NCBI GenBank assembly: GCA_029953675.1
Contig: JAMWBK010000005.1
Location: forward strand, 558,001 to 622,000
DNA: 64,000 nucleotides
Source of the DNA: Rhodosorus marinus
Lineage: Eukaryota > Rhodophyta > Stylonematophyceae > Stylonematales > Stylonemataceae
Reading direction: 5' to 3'
The translations under genes and the position numbers were made by a program. Shown one piece after another: positions 11,349 to 23,500 of this stretch. The notes below the pieces were generated by a model. It saw nothing but the letters and a program-made list of their open reading frames with translations, had not been told where the DNA came from and did no database searches. Positions within the stretch are counted from its first letter, which is position 1. Each line of letters opens with the position of its first letter.

Positions 11349-12991
11349 TCACGGGTTTACAAGCATACTCGAGATATGCAGCATTCCGTCGATAGTATAT
11401 CTGTGCCATCGCCAGAATCTGTCGCAGGCCTGAATCTTAGTATCTGGGGTACACACAATTGTGTACTCAACTTCTTGGTCTACGGGCAGCTTCTGCGGTA
11501 GTTTGAGTAGCTTGAGCTGCGGTAGTTCGAGTCGACATTGTACAAGGGTATTGCAACCGGTCACAACTAGTGCCTCCAGCGACGAGTGAGTGACGTTTAG
11601 GCTCCGCATTCCAGCGCACTTGAGGTTGAGGAATTTCAGCTTTTTGCATTCTGCCAACCCGATGATATCAGACTGCGCACTGAGCCTCTTGCATCCGGCA
11701 AGACTCAGAGAAGTGAGGTTTGGGCAACGCAATTCAACTTGCTGGAGTGATGAGCAGTCGTGGAGATCGATAGAGGTCGCTGCGTGACCGATGACAGTCA
11801 CTCGTTCGAGCAAACGATGTGCAGAGAGTTTGAATTCCACAGCGCGCGGACTTTCAACGCGCATAGATACCACGCTATGCCACCTGTTTCCGTCATACGA
11901 CAGAGTTGCGATTTGTCAGATACAATTCGATCTCTCGCGTCGTCCAACGAGAGCCAATGACACGGCATGAAGACTGTTGTTACCCGGACATATGTACTAC
12001 CCCTTCAAGGATGGGAGCACGTCGACTGGCTAGATGCAAATTTCGACCGATCCGCCGAATTCCGTTTGCGCGAACAGAGCTGACAAGGCCAAACAATGTC
12101 CTCAAACCGGTGTCCGTAACGTTTGGACAGTCGGATATGTCAACTGACGAAAGACTGTGAGGCCATAGTTTTGGCAACTAGTAGCGCAGACCGGGAGCGT
12201 GAGACAATGTTAGGAATCGCGAGGCATTTTTTTAGAGCCAAAAGACCCAATCTAGAACTCCAGGTTTCTGATCAAGATACCTCGTAGCAGAGAAAGGCAT
12301 CATCCACAAAACCGCAGCATTGAAGCCCGAGATGCGTTATATTCGGACAGCGCATCGCGAGGTTCCTTATGTCTGTCGCTGAGATTGGATGGCCCTTTAC
12401 ATCGAAGCTCTTCAAGTATTCCGAAGTGTAGTTCTCCATAACAAAACTGCAAATATCTGGAAAGGAGTTGGTCCTTGTTGTTGTTGTTTTCCAACGAGCG
12501 ACAAGGAATTTAGCCATGAGCACTCAAAACACAAACGCGTTTGATCATTGCATGACCCACCATTTCCAATAGTCGAACGACAGGCCTACCAGATTCTTGA
12601 AAAGCCTGAGGACCGAGAGAACAAGCTCCTGACTGGGAGTTTCGTCCATGCCTCGGAGGAAATGCCCGAACCTGAGCTGCGTACGCTCATCGGCCCACTT
12701 CTGCACAGTCAGACGGAAGCTCTCATTAACCTGTTCGATACTCGGGAGTGAAGACCGGAAAGAGTTTTCCCAAGAGTAAGAAGGGAGCGAGAACATCTTC
12801 CTTGCTTCATGGCAAGCGTGCTCAACCTGGGCCAAGTTCAGCATCGAGCCAACACCAGAGTACCTGACAATGATCGTCATTATCTCAGGTGGCAACTCAG
12901 GAAGCACAACCACATTTTCGGAAGTTTCCGATCGGTCCATATGGTTTGCCCCGTTGGCTGGACTCCGGTCGTCCACAAATTTAGTCTCCAT
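11349..12991 (-). CDS. F-box and leucine-rich repeat protein
   Basis: F-box/LRR proteins are substrate adaptors of SCF ubiquitin ligases. Exon 1 (ATG 12989-12991) contains an F-box-like segment, LPELPPEIMTIIVRYSGVGS, then helical sequence. The next exon joins in phase near 12530-12480 (YWKW to TNSFPDICSF) and contains LRR units such as NLAMRCPNITHLGLQCCGF. A third exon has SLSSVDISDCPNVTDTGLRT. The last has CSSLQQVELRCPNLTSLSLAGCKRL and further repeats, ending at 11349. The region between the third and last exons (about 12000-11890) is not fully resolved. Cys-containing LRRs are typical of the FBXL class. The substrate is unknown. Confidence 0.75.
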
Positions 12992-13406
12992 CAAGTACTT
13001 GGTCTCCAGGGTAGTCGTCTTACATATTCATACAACAAAGCCTAGTGGTCAGTATCTCTTTCTCACGCTGTCGTTAGAACTCCATTGCCATACCTTCACG
13101 CCCGCCTGCACAAAGTTTGTACCGACGTGGTGCAATTTATTGGAACATCGCCAGCCAACAATCGAAGTGCGAACTTTCAAGTCATCTACATATTTCCATT
13201 GCAGCAGAACAATGACGTTGTCAGGGAGTCCGATGGATACCTTCCGAGAAAGGGAAAGGCAATTGTAAGCCTGGAACAAAACTCCAAAACCGGGATGGCA
13301 ATCAGCACTGTGGATTAGGGTTTTCCGCCCATGAAGAGGAAAGCCCAGACTTTGGAATAGTTTTGAGGAAGAAACCGATGTCCACTACTTAATCTAACAG
13401 TGCACT

Positions 13407-14015
13407 GGTTCTATTCAGTTCTTTCCAACACGGATTGATATGCTAGTAACATATCACAGTCGACTACTAGCCCCTTTTGTTTTCATTCAATCTTTACCAG
13501 CTGATTGCCAATTCAAAATCTGCTTCAACGGATTTTGTTGCGAACTGAGAACTGTATCGAAATAAGCGGAGGATCTCGGAACGATTAGACTTCTGTCGTG
13601 GAAATCTATATTCGCTCCGGTTCGATTCAGCTCGTTCCAACGGAGATAGACATCCAGTGATATATAATAGTCGATACTACTACTCGTTGCATCCTTACCA
13701 CTTCTCATTGACAACGTTAAAAGTCTGGCTCTTAACGGATTTTGATTCAACTGTTTCGCGCCGCAAAGCATTGGGCAGGGATGTGATTTCTGCGTCGAAA
13801 TATCTGGAGTCGTTCTGGTTCGATGCAGCTTGTTCCAACACAGATAGGTATCCAGTCGTATATTGTAGTCGACTACTACTGATTCCATCCTTAAGCCGCT
13901 TATATTGTCAACTTAAAAATATACTTTACGGCTATTGATACAAACTGTTTCGTGTAACAGTTCATTGGGGAGCGATGTGACTTCTAGCTACTAGTAGCCA
14001 GTGTTTTAGATCGAA
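13407..14015. repeat. three diverged ~205-bp tandem repeat units
   Basis: Units begin with GGTTCTATTCAG (13407), GGTTCGATTCAG (13619) and GGTTCGATGCAG (13817), at intervals of 212 and 198 bp. Each continues with a TTCCAAC, GAT or TAG, then TAGTCGACTACT-like block and a CATCCTTA-like block. The minus-strand frame at 13487-13888 crosses two units and shows the same repetition at peptide level, which argues that the frame is fortuitous rather than a gene. Confidence 0.7.
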
Positions 14016-14398
14016 TAGGTAGATTATCGCGTAAGTAAAATCATAACCAGCTATTTCCACTCTTCATCTGCCTTTGTCCAATTCCTTTTAACACTTCGAA
14101 ACTGTTTCGGTCCTGAGTAGCGAGCTGGTGGAGGAAATTAGCAAGCTCCTGTTGACTTCAACGGAGTAGCTATACCATCCAGCTTGATCTATTCTCACTA
14201 GCGTGCGCCAGTTCGGTACCTAAGACAGTATTGCTTACGCAAAGTTCACCACCGGAAATCTTGACATACTCTAGGAACGAGCATCGACTCGTCGCGGATT
14301 AGATTCTTCAGGGTGGGTTCTGAGTTTTTTATAAATTTAGAAAAGGGTATATGTAGTGTTGTCATGTGCCGTCCGATAACATTTACCGATATGGTACC

Positions 14399-14940
14399 GA
14401 TATTTTTCGACGTGGATAGAATATTGAAAAAAGTATAAAAAGGAGGGGTGTCTGATTGCAAATTCTTCAAAAAACATGTCCAATTGCCTGTCCGATAAGC
14501 AGGACCGATAAAATCGTCCGATATTCAATCAACGATAGTCCAATAATCAATCATCTTGAGTCCAGTTATTGAATCATGATTACTTCTTGGCATGGCTCGT
14601 TTATCATGAATCATCATTACTTCTCCGGGTGACTGCTTGGAGCTATCGATATTTTCGATGTGCATAGAATATTGAAACAAAGTATAAAAAGAAGGGGTGT
14701 CTGATTGCAAATTCTTCAAAAAAACAGGTCCGATCACTTGTCCGATAACAGGACCGTTAAAATGGTCCGATGTTCAATCAACGTTAGTCTAATAATCAAT
14801 CATCTTCACGCCAAGAAGTAATCATGATTCAGATATTGAATTATGATTATTTCTTGGCGCGGCTTGTATATCATGAATCATCATTACTTCTCCGCCTGTC
14901 CAGCCGGCACTATTATGTAATGAATCATGATTACTTCTAG
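14399..14940. repeat. 249-bp duplication containing a 23-bp inverted repeat
   Basis: Two direct copies start at 14399 and 14648 and share TATAAAAAG-A-AGGGGTGTCTGATTGCAAATTCTTCAAAAAA-type sequence, plus GGTCCGAT, CAATCAACG and AATAATCAATCATCTT blocks. Copy 2 carries an inverted repeat at 14809-14859, with 23-bp arms (two mismatches) and a 5-nt spacer. The word GAATCATSATTACTTCT recurs near 14566, 14607, 14872 and 14922. The structure resembles a small non-autonomous element or satellite; no target-site duplication was confirmed. Confidence 0.7.
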
Positions 14941-15875
14941 ACCAGACAGGCTGGCAAGCATTGGTGAAGATTGCGCGTTAAGGTGGCAAGGACTTGTAGA
15001 ACAAGGCGTATCCCGACGGGCGTTTTCTCGTGTCCTCCTGTAGCGTGAGAACTTTGGGGATCGAATACATGGGTTGGTCGTGTTTCAGTGTCCTCTTGAG
15101 TTAACCCAGTGGCGGACTTCAACCACCCTTATTCTCGAGGCCAGTTCTTTTGTGCCGTTCGTATTCCTTAGCCCCCAGGGGACTTACGCTCGGAGCAAGC
15201 CGACTGGACTGGCTCTTCGAGTCGCATGATCAGTAGCTTCAGTATTTTGGTAACCACGGGTTGCTTCAAGACATGTGTACCTAAGAATGAACTTGGAGAA
15301 TTCTTGTGCCCCGCAATGCCGATGCTTGTGACATCAAGCTCAGAGGCTGGATGACCCCCTCCGAAGTCCTGTATATGCGAGGAGCAACAAGTACAGTTAA
15401 GGTTGCAGCTATTGAATGATATGCGTTACGGAGCGGTTGCTTGTGAGATCAAAAGGTTCTTCCACTATTAGCATTCGTACATGAGGCTTGAGACTTGAGG
15501 CTTGGTTTATTAAGAACATTACTATGAGTACTGCTAGTCAAAAAATGCCCCCAGAGTTCTCACACCCTATCACAAGATGGTTGGCCACCGCCTTATCTCC
15601 TCTTTCAACCCCTGGCCCTAAGCGATCCTCTTGCACGCACGCTCCTAGTACTTGTTTGGCATGAAGTAATGCACCTTCCGATGATCAAATGCTTGACACC
15701 AAATCTGTCTGTGCGCAGGAGATATTAAGCAGCGCCAGAGATTCAAGTAGACTGTCAAGGAGTATTCCGGTTGGGGCCAACCACGAGCGCCCCAAAGTCG
15801 TTCGTTTTGCCACAACATTCTGAACAGGACCAGCAGCGAAAAACTCCGAAAAGCTTAAAAGAGCCAATGAATTCT

Positions 15876-17173
15876 TCACTGCTCTGGCTGGGTCTGTTTC
15901 GGAAGGTACCTAACCCCGGTTTTACAAAAAGCTTTGGCGTCGCAAGCTGTGCAGTCAGCTTTTTGGGACTGGCAGATGATCTTCCCATGCTGAATAAGCA
16001 AGAGGTGTAAATCATACTTCATATCATCCGGTACCCGCCTGTTTAGAAATTCATAGGTTTCCTCCCTTGTAGCAGAGTCCGGGGTCCAACCAAGGCGCTT
16101 AGAGAGACGATTCACATGCTACCAAGAAAAACAACATGACGAAACGCAACGTTGTCGGCTTAGATTCGCTCTCGACACTCTAATTGGAGACCTGGCGTAC
16201 CGTATCCACGGGAAAATCGTTCCTCTTCAGAGTGAATAGCAACACGCACGAAATTGTCTTTGGTCCAACGCCTTTGAACCGCGATAGTTGTTCCTTGATC
16301 TTCTCGGTGGATTCATTTCGAAGATGCTCAAGGCTTATCTCTCCGTTTCTGCCTTTAATCTCGCGGAAAATGTCCTTGATTCTCTTCGTCTTTATCTTGG
16401 ACAGTCCACCACTTTTGATCGTTTCAGCTACTTCGTCATCGTCGGCGTCCAGGAGTTCCTCCCAGTTGGTGAACCTTTGCTAAACGAAGGGAAAAGTATG
16501 GAGGGCCGGCAACATTGTTAGGCCTACCTCGACTTCTCAGTTTCCCAGATGGTAGTGCCTAACCTTGAGAAGCTGGAAACACCTGTGCGAATTCACATCG
16601 GTCGTATTTTGGGATAGAATAGTTCCCACGAGAGAGTCTACCACGCTATGATCCGATGGTTTATGAGGAATTACCCCGTGCGTGTACTCAAGTGAAGTTT
16701 TGACGGACCGAAAGAGCTGCTCGGTGGGAGCCCAGCTCCTTGACGCCCATACATCCTCGACGTCTACCGGCAGCTTATTTTTCGATTCTGTGTTACTATC
16801 TGCTGTGCATAGAGCTGCATTTAGTACTACTTTCGTCCATATGCCTCTTTCCTGATTGGCTCCATTCGGCAATCATACCGACAACGGAACCCTGTATGGT
16901 TTTCCTCCTCTTTCTGCTCTGCTTCTTTCCGTCAGCTTCATAGACCACTGGCTCCTGTTGAAGGTCGAGCAAGCTCTCATCCTGTTCACTCTCTAGCTGG
17001 GACTCCGACTTTGCGTGTCGTACCAATGTGGCCCTGGGCCGATTTCGCTCTTTGGGATGACGAGCAAAGAACTCCAGAGAGTTGCTGGCCGCTTTTTCTC
17101 CAAGAAGCCTTGTGGATCTTCTCAACGCCATTGGCGAGATAAAGCCTGCCTTTACATCAGAAGCTCTCCCCAT
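15876..17173 (-). CDS. endonuclease III-like DNA glycosylase (HhH-GPD, 4Fe-4S)
   Basis: This is a bifunctional base-excision repair glycosylase/AP lyase for oxidised pyrimidines, or a related DEMETER-type family member. The N-terminal exon (ATG 17173; ATG 17131 is possible) is basic and Ser-rich. The next carries SVVDSLVGTILSQNTTDVNS. The HhH exon carries SRFKGVGPKTISCVLLFTLK, with the catalytic Lys in GVGPKT. It continues into FPVDTHVNRLSKRLGW, with the catalytic Asp in VDTH. The last exon (16115-15876) ends with an iron-sulfur motif C-x6-C-x2-C-x5-C (CQSQKADCTACDAKAFC). All core residues are present. The flanking RSTRLLGEKAAS-type N-terminus might serve for targeting, but an upstream start exon is not excluded. 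Confidence 0.85.
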
Positions 17174-17426
17174 ACATTTCACAAGCCGACGCCCTTTGCT
17201 ACCATGCAAACCTGTGGTGTCCCAGCGACCGCTGGATCCGAAGTGTACTTCCTCTACTAATTGGTAACCTGGATTCCACGCAATTTTTTTGTTTTTACTT
17301 GAATCGTTGAGAATGGCACTCAAGGAATATGCCAGACAAAGATTTTTGTTGCAACAACAACGCTGAAAGCCTTAGCAGAGTTTCTCTTCCTTCACTCTGA
17401 AGGCGCCATAACCCCAGGCATCAGCT

Positions 17427-19263
17427 TCAAGCAGCCACTTCGAACAGACTCTTCATCGAGGAATGCGTCTGACCTTCATAGACCCCATCCTCAATACCTG
17501 CAAGGCCAAAGTCTGCTTGGAACGCGAGCAGCGCTTCCTCAGTGTGCGGGCCGAACTGAGTCTGCTCGATAGTTCCCAAGTAGTTGAGGTTGAGGTAGCC
17601 CAAATTCGCCAAGCAGCGGTGGAGCTGCTCAACGTGGTTCCCTTGATCGCCTCGGCGCAGAGGGTGCTGTGGTACGGACGACTGCTGCATTGGAGCCGGC
17701 TCGGTCGCGGTAGGAGCGGCCGAGAAGTGCTGGTTCCAACTAGTCGAACCTTCTCGCGGCCCAGTTTCGTCCTCACCGAAGCCGGAGTACTCTCCCATAC
17801 GGGCAGTCACGGTCCTTAGTAGCGCGCGAATAGCGCTCTCCTGAATAATGAGCTCTGCCGCCGATCCAATCACACCGGCCACTTCTTGAGAGACTAGACC
17901 TTCCACGCTACGTCGTACGTCGGCGGAAAACTGGCGAGACTGCTCCGGCGTTGGCGCTACCGAGGCATCGCTCCCGACCGCACAGTTTACAGCCATGGCT
18001 AGCCTAGGCAGAATTGTCGGCAATGACATTGCCAGCATTGGAAGTTGACCTGTACAGTACCGTTGAATCAGCACACCCATCCTTTAGGCGGACGAAGCAA
18101 GATGGATATCTCTTCTTACCTGAACGTTGTACTGCTGCAGCCGCCTGGGAAATCGCGGCCTGGGCGCCCGGGGACAAGGTTTCCAAATTGCCCATAAGGC
18201 TCTCAATGCCATCGAGATTAAAATTTCCGTCATTGAATCCTGAAAAAGGGCTCGACCATAAGAATGAGCTGAGGGTTACGGGTCGCATGCAGTGGTGGGG
18301 TGGTGGGGCAAGATTCTAGCTTACCAGAGAAGCTATCGCCGAAGTTGAATTGTCCGAGCGGGAACTGGGGGGCCTGTCCGGGATAACTGGAGAATGGATA
18401 GCCGCCCCTAGAGCCTTGATAAGACCTGGCTCGAGGCTCAGTTCCGGGCTCGGTATGTGGCGGAGGCGGGGCCTGTGAAGGTGGGTGTGGTGGTCCAGTT
18501 GGTGGTGGTGGCGGCTCGTGCGGTGGCCCCGATGGTGATGGCGGCGCGTGCGGTGGTGTATGCATGTGTCCTGGTGGCGGCGCGTGCGGTGGTGCGTGCA
18601 TGTGTCCCGATGGCGGTCCATGCGGTGGTGCGTGCATGTGTCCCGATGGCGGTCCCTCCGGTGGCGGTCCATGCGGTGGTTCGTGCATGTGCCCTGGTGG
18701 CGGCCCATGCGGTGGTGCGTGCATGTGCCCTGGTGGCGGCCCATGCGGTGGTGCGTGCATGTGCCCTGGTGGCGGCCCATGCGGCGGTGCGTGCATGTGC
18801 CCCGGTGGCGTCCCATGCGGCGGTGGTCCCCCAGCTCGCTGTTGAACAGGAGCGGGCTTCGGCGGAGGGCCAGCCTTCACATTACCAGCGGAAGCTTCAG
18901 GGTGAGGTCCTTAGCACATGAAACATAGAGCCAATTAGCAAGAGAAAAGACATCAATTCGAAGCTGCCTTATAGGGTATAGTCAGACGGTCTTTCGCTTA
19001 CCCGTATTCCCAGCTTTCCGGACGCTCAACTTCAGGAGACTGGCTCCAGACGACTCCAAAAGCACCAGCGCTTCCTCCAATTCCGAATCCAGCTCGAGAG
19101 TGATGAGATCACCATCATCATCCTTGTACTTCATACCAAATCCCCCTTCCTCCAGGTTGTAGGTCTTCCGAATCTGAGACTGAAGATCCGCGACTCCATC
19201 AACCCGCACGCTGAACCGACGAATATCTCCGTCAAGCTCGCACTTAACCTTCAAATCCTTCAT
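17427..19263 (-). CDS. PB1 domain / His-Pro repeat / peptidoglycan-binding-like domain protein
   Basis: Exon 1 (ATG 19263) encodes a PB1-like module: a basic MKDLKVKCELDG start and a later acidic KYKDDDGDLITLELDSELEE (OPCA-type) segment, typical of PB1 heterodimerisation. Exon 2 (about 18902-18315) joins in phase and is built of 12-residue repeats of GPPPGHMHAPPH type. Two small exons follow. Exon 4 carries a hydrophobic, Ala-rich segment and then a C-terminal PG_binding_1-like domain: LRRGDQGNHVEQLHRCLANL, FGPHTEEALLAFQADFGLAG and a final DGVYEGQTHS. PB1 suggests a cytosolic scaffold of the p62/NBR1 type, but the PGB-like fold is usually extracellular or bacterial. Function is unknown. No signal peptide is visible. 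Confidence 0.7.
18530..18840 (-). repeat. 36-bp coding minisatellite (Gly-Pro-Pro-Pro-Gly-His-Met-His repeats)
   Basis: The second exon of the PB1-PGB protein contains about eight tandem copies of a 36-bp unit encoding HGPPPGHMHAPP with few substitutions, plus shortened variants. High copy similarity suggests recent expansion or ongoing unequal exchange. The antisense frame gives a long Cys/Gly-rich ORF (18457-18928 on the plus strand) that is only its shadow. Confidence 0.85.
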
Positions 19264-20577
19264 CGTCTCAAACACAAAACCCCTCCCCTCCCCCCCACCC
19301 CGAAAACACAAAATTCTACGACAACAGAATACACACAAAAAGCCAAAACAACTCCTTCAAACAGACCAAAGCAAAAATTCAAAAACTCCCAAACTCACCC
19401 TCCTAACCACCCAATTCAACCCATCTCTCACCCCACCCGATCACACTCACCAACCTCCTGTACTTATATAGATATGAACTCGACACCCAAATTCCACTAT
19501 TGAAGCAAAGTGCTGTCAACTGTCAAAATCTGGAAACCCCTAAATACTGCCAATCTTCAAAAATCAGCTCAAAAACAAACCAAAAAAAAAACAATTTCAT
19601 TCTCGTATCTCAGCGTTAATTACATTCGATTTGGACACGTGTGATAAATTAATTCGTAAATAATTTATTTTTTGGAACGCGTGTTGTGTTTTGATTGATT
19701 ACATTTTTGATAATTTCTTCATCATTGGTTGTACTAGGCTCCATTACAGACCTGAATTTTTAATTATAAATGGTTGGTGCTTGGAATGAAGTTGAAAATT
19801 CTAGTATTATCTCCGGCTCATGAATTTTTTGTTCTGTTTTTCTTTTGTTTGGTTGTTGTGGGTGATGAGGAGGTACGGCGACACTGGTTGATGGTTGTGA
19901 ACGCGAGGGTAACTGTGGTGAAGATAGAGCATGTTAGTGCTTACTGGCAGATGACAGTATCTCGCTTATACACCAGTCCCCAACCCCCTAAACATCCAAC
20001 CCAGTTGCACCTGGGGCTGCCTGCTGGTGGAGACTTGTAGTACTGAATCCTGAATCCTTTGGTGTACTGAACCTATCAATGGCTCGGATTCCACGTTCAG
20101 CAGCTTGTACTTTCGAATTGTGCTGATAGCTATACCACAGCGAAGTGGAAGAGTTCTCGACCTACTTGGCAGGTTTTGCTAGTGGGCTTCAAAAGAACTC
20201 GGAAGTTTTAGATTCGGGTTCTTTCAGCCCAAATCAACTGTAATTGTCCACTGCTTCGGACGCATTGCCTTTTAAAGCGCAGAAACTCCATACCAGGTCT
20301 GGTACACCGGTTCTTGACTGAAGGGTTAACCACCCAGTACGATTTTGCCTACTACGAAGGACATCCCTGCACACGTCTTCGCATCTTGATGGTTAGGCTT
20401 TCGAATAGAGTACTAAGTAGCATCGTGCTAAGGTTGATTATGTTCAGTTGTATCAGTATAATGTAAAATATCGCAGACTGTTTCCTAGACGCGAGCACCC
20501 TCACCATTAGTTGATAAATAGAAGATCCTACTCTTCCCGGTAGTGTATTGGCAATCCGAACTGCGCCGGATTGCGTT
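19264..20577. other. intergenic, G/T-rich 5' flank and A+T-rich core
   Basis: The 19264-19460 part is the 5' flank of the PB1 gene and is almost free of G on the plus strand, i.e. G/T-rich on the coding strand. 19560-19800 is strongly A+T-rich. The plus-strand ORF 19774-20040 has no recognised domain. 20040-20577 is the 3' flank of the IML1 gene, and nothing else was seen. Confidence 0.5.
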
Positions 20578-23500
20578 CTAAAATTTCGAGATCGCTTTAT
20601 GCACACAGAGATTAATAGCTTCCGCGATGACTTCTTCATCCGAATGAGTACGGTCAAGGAATGCAGTTATCTTGCGGTAAATTCTTACAGCATCTTTCTC
20701 CATGAAGTCCGGGAGAGTGTTCTCCGTGTAAGTTACTGTACACTCGCGATTGTTCTCCTTGCGATCGACCTCCAAAAAACTACCAGTGATGTTCACTACG
20801 ACCAGGCCTAACTGGGCAAACACGGGATTGACATAAGAGACAAATCTGAATGGCTTCCGTCGTATCAATACCAGACTTACCGTTCGCATGGAAGTATTGT
20901 ACGTAATTGTCACTGGCACTGTTCACTAGAAAGTTGCAGTGGAGTAAGAGAAATTCGTGAAGAACAAGAGCTTGAAACGGCGATACGACATGGTTGAGCT
21001 GATTCTCGAAAGCTCCAAGGCTTTTGCTAAAAAGAAAGACCGGAACAGACAGCATCCTGAACCCCAATTGCTTTGCTCGCCTTTCGAATGTCTGAGTGTA
21101 GTCAGATACAACGTTTCCATCGCACGCGATCCAATTGATGTTGATATGAAAGCAAGTCTCCAAACTGAAAAAGGAGTCGCAGCTCAGCATTATCCACTCG
21201 TTTTCCAAACCCCTAAACGGCTGCATACCGACCATAAACTTCAATGGTTCCTTCGCAGAGTACCCATGGCGCCACGGTAACAAGATCTTACGTCCATTCC
21301 GCATGATCTCAACATGCTCAGGGCTAGTCTTTGTCATCAGCTCAAAGAGTTTGACGAAGTTTGAAAAGATTTCACCATCACCACCTCTCTCCGCTTGAGT
21401 CGGTTCTCCAGTGAGAGGTCCAGGAGCGGCTCTATTGGCGAGCAAAACGAACGAAGCTTTCCGACATATTTCGTGGCTCACGAGGTCCAAGTTGACGTCC
21501 AGTCCGTCAACAAGAATTTGATCCAGCTTGTTCCAATTCACCCTTTCAGGTCCATACTCAAAAACAGTTGAGCGAGCCAGAAACGCGTTCTTGGCCCGTG
21601 ACCATAGGCAGTAGCCATATTGCTGTTTCTTAGATGCAGCTTCGTCGATGCGAACACGCCGTATAACTCGAACTCCACGGGATTCTGGTTCTACGATCAG
21701 CTCATGAAACTGTTCCCCCTTGGTCAAATAAACACTTTTGGTAGCTCTCACTCGTGACAGGTGCGAGATGGCATTCTTATTCTGGGTCTGCTCACCCTCC
21801 GGAGACAAAAAAGTTTCATCCGATATTCCGGTCACGACTTGATAGTCCATGACCATACGTTGACAAATGAGCTCCTTGACCAGAGCAACCAATTCTTCCT
21901 CCTCGGCTGATACTTTTCCCGTTGACAACAGATATCCATACTCTTCAGATCCCCTCACACGCAAAAGATGCTCATCTGGTGTCCACGTTGTAGTTAGTGG
22001 CAAAATGGACGGGTCGACAAATGTCTTCCACAGCGTCTCCTCTGGCAGGACTAGTGGACTGTCGGAGGATTCTCTATCTTCGACGATCATTGCCTTTTCG
22101 TGGTCAGTCGCGTAGAGGTGCGTATTATAGGGTGCCACTCGCACTGAGATGTCGTCGAACTCAGCATCCAAGATCCTCGTCGCGGCGAAACGCGCTAATT
22201 GCTCATTACCGCTGGTGGATCCTCCGCCGCTGAGGTGGTCAATCAATGCTCTCGGGCTCGGGGAGCCCCTCCAGTCCGTCTTCATATGTAATCCCCGTTG
22301 CAGGCTTGAGTCCTTCGAACTTAGACTAGAGTGGGTAATGCGATTGGTGAGACCAAGGTCGTACTTGCCTCGCATGCTCGCAATCGTCCTGCAGTCGATT
22401 AGAGAGTAGAGTGTCCAAGGAAACAAGAAGACACGCGTTAGGTTCCAAGAGTAGAATGGCAACTCTCGCGTGACGGGACGAATTCAATCACACCTTCGGG
22501 AAGGCAAGCCAGCGAGCCTCGAGGTGTTCTGTTGATCCGCACTTCGGGCAAGATCCCTCATCCGAGAGTACTCCGTCATATCTCCCTCCTGTCTGAAGGG
22601 CGAGTAATACTCGTCTCCGTACTCCACGCTTGAGTTTGTGTCGTCTTCCATCATCCCGCGATCCTCGTTGTTCGGAGGACTAGGAGGGACGAATATTGCG
22701 TCATCGTGCTTGCGAAATTCTTTCTGACTGTTCAACCGGATATCCTCCGCGTGCCCATCGTCAAAAAAAGGCACCACAGGCTTTTCCAGAGGAGCTTGGA
22801 GGAGGGCATAGTCGTCAAATCTCTTGCAGCAGAAGCGGATTCGTAACCAGGAATCGGGCACCGTAAACTTCTGAAAGGCCACTTCTTGAACCGTTTCTCC
22901 TAATTGTTCATGGGTTTCACCGGTAACACCCCGGACAGCCTGCTCGACTGGAAACTTGCTGCCAGAAGGCAAACTGGAAATTTCTGAATTATTGCTCCTA
23001 GTCTCAATCAGCTTGAACTCTCTTTCGTCCAGGAAGAGAATCGGGACTTGATGACCAGGTGGACTCGACAATGAAATCGTCTCACAGACTGCGGCACCAG
23101 AACGAATGAGGTCTCAGATTCCGTGGTTGGCCGGCGTTGGAACATTTATGCACCGCACCGGGCAACCTACCCATTCCGGTGTCCAGAAGCCTTCGTTTGG
23201 TAATCTCTGCGAGAAGCTTATCGACTTTCATAACTCCGTTTCCTGCTGTCATTAGGATAATGCTAGTTCCTGTATAGGGAAAGGCCCGATCCATTTTTAG
23301 GTCGTTCCAGTTGTTCAGTGTCAGGTTGAGTGCTTCAAGCGTGTTCCCCTCCATGGCCGACGAAAGAGTCCCATACTCGGAGGAGTGAGCTCCCTTTTCG
23401 CTCTCATCATGGAAGCCACCAGTGGGAGCCCAGTTAACGGTGGAGGGGAAAACTGAAAACTCGTGCTTGATCCGGCGCAAAATCGACGCCGAGTCCTTTG

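Larger units (their letters stand above)
12992..15875. other. gene-poor repeat-rich interval
   Basis: No supported gene. A minus-strand open frame at 13049-13279 has a protein-like look but no recognised domain and no connection to the F-box gene that I could establish. The interval holds a ~205-bp tandem repeat (13407-14015), a 249-bp duplication with a long inverted repeat (14399-14940), and about 900 bp of non-repetitive sequence before the glycosylase gene. Confidence 0.55.

Noticed and set aside
13049-13279. Minus-strand ORF as a possible 5' exon of the F-box gene
   Set aside because: No in-phase junction with the exon starting at 12991 and no F-box or LRR content.
18457-18928. Long plus-strand ORFs rich in Cys, Gly, Val, Trp and Arg
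   Set aside because: Antisense translations of the His/Pro minisatellite exon; repetitive composition explains their length.
19774-20040. Plus-strand 88-residue ORF with a hydrophobic segment
   Set aside because: No homology signal recognised, no flanking exons, and lies in A+T-rich spacer.
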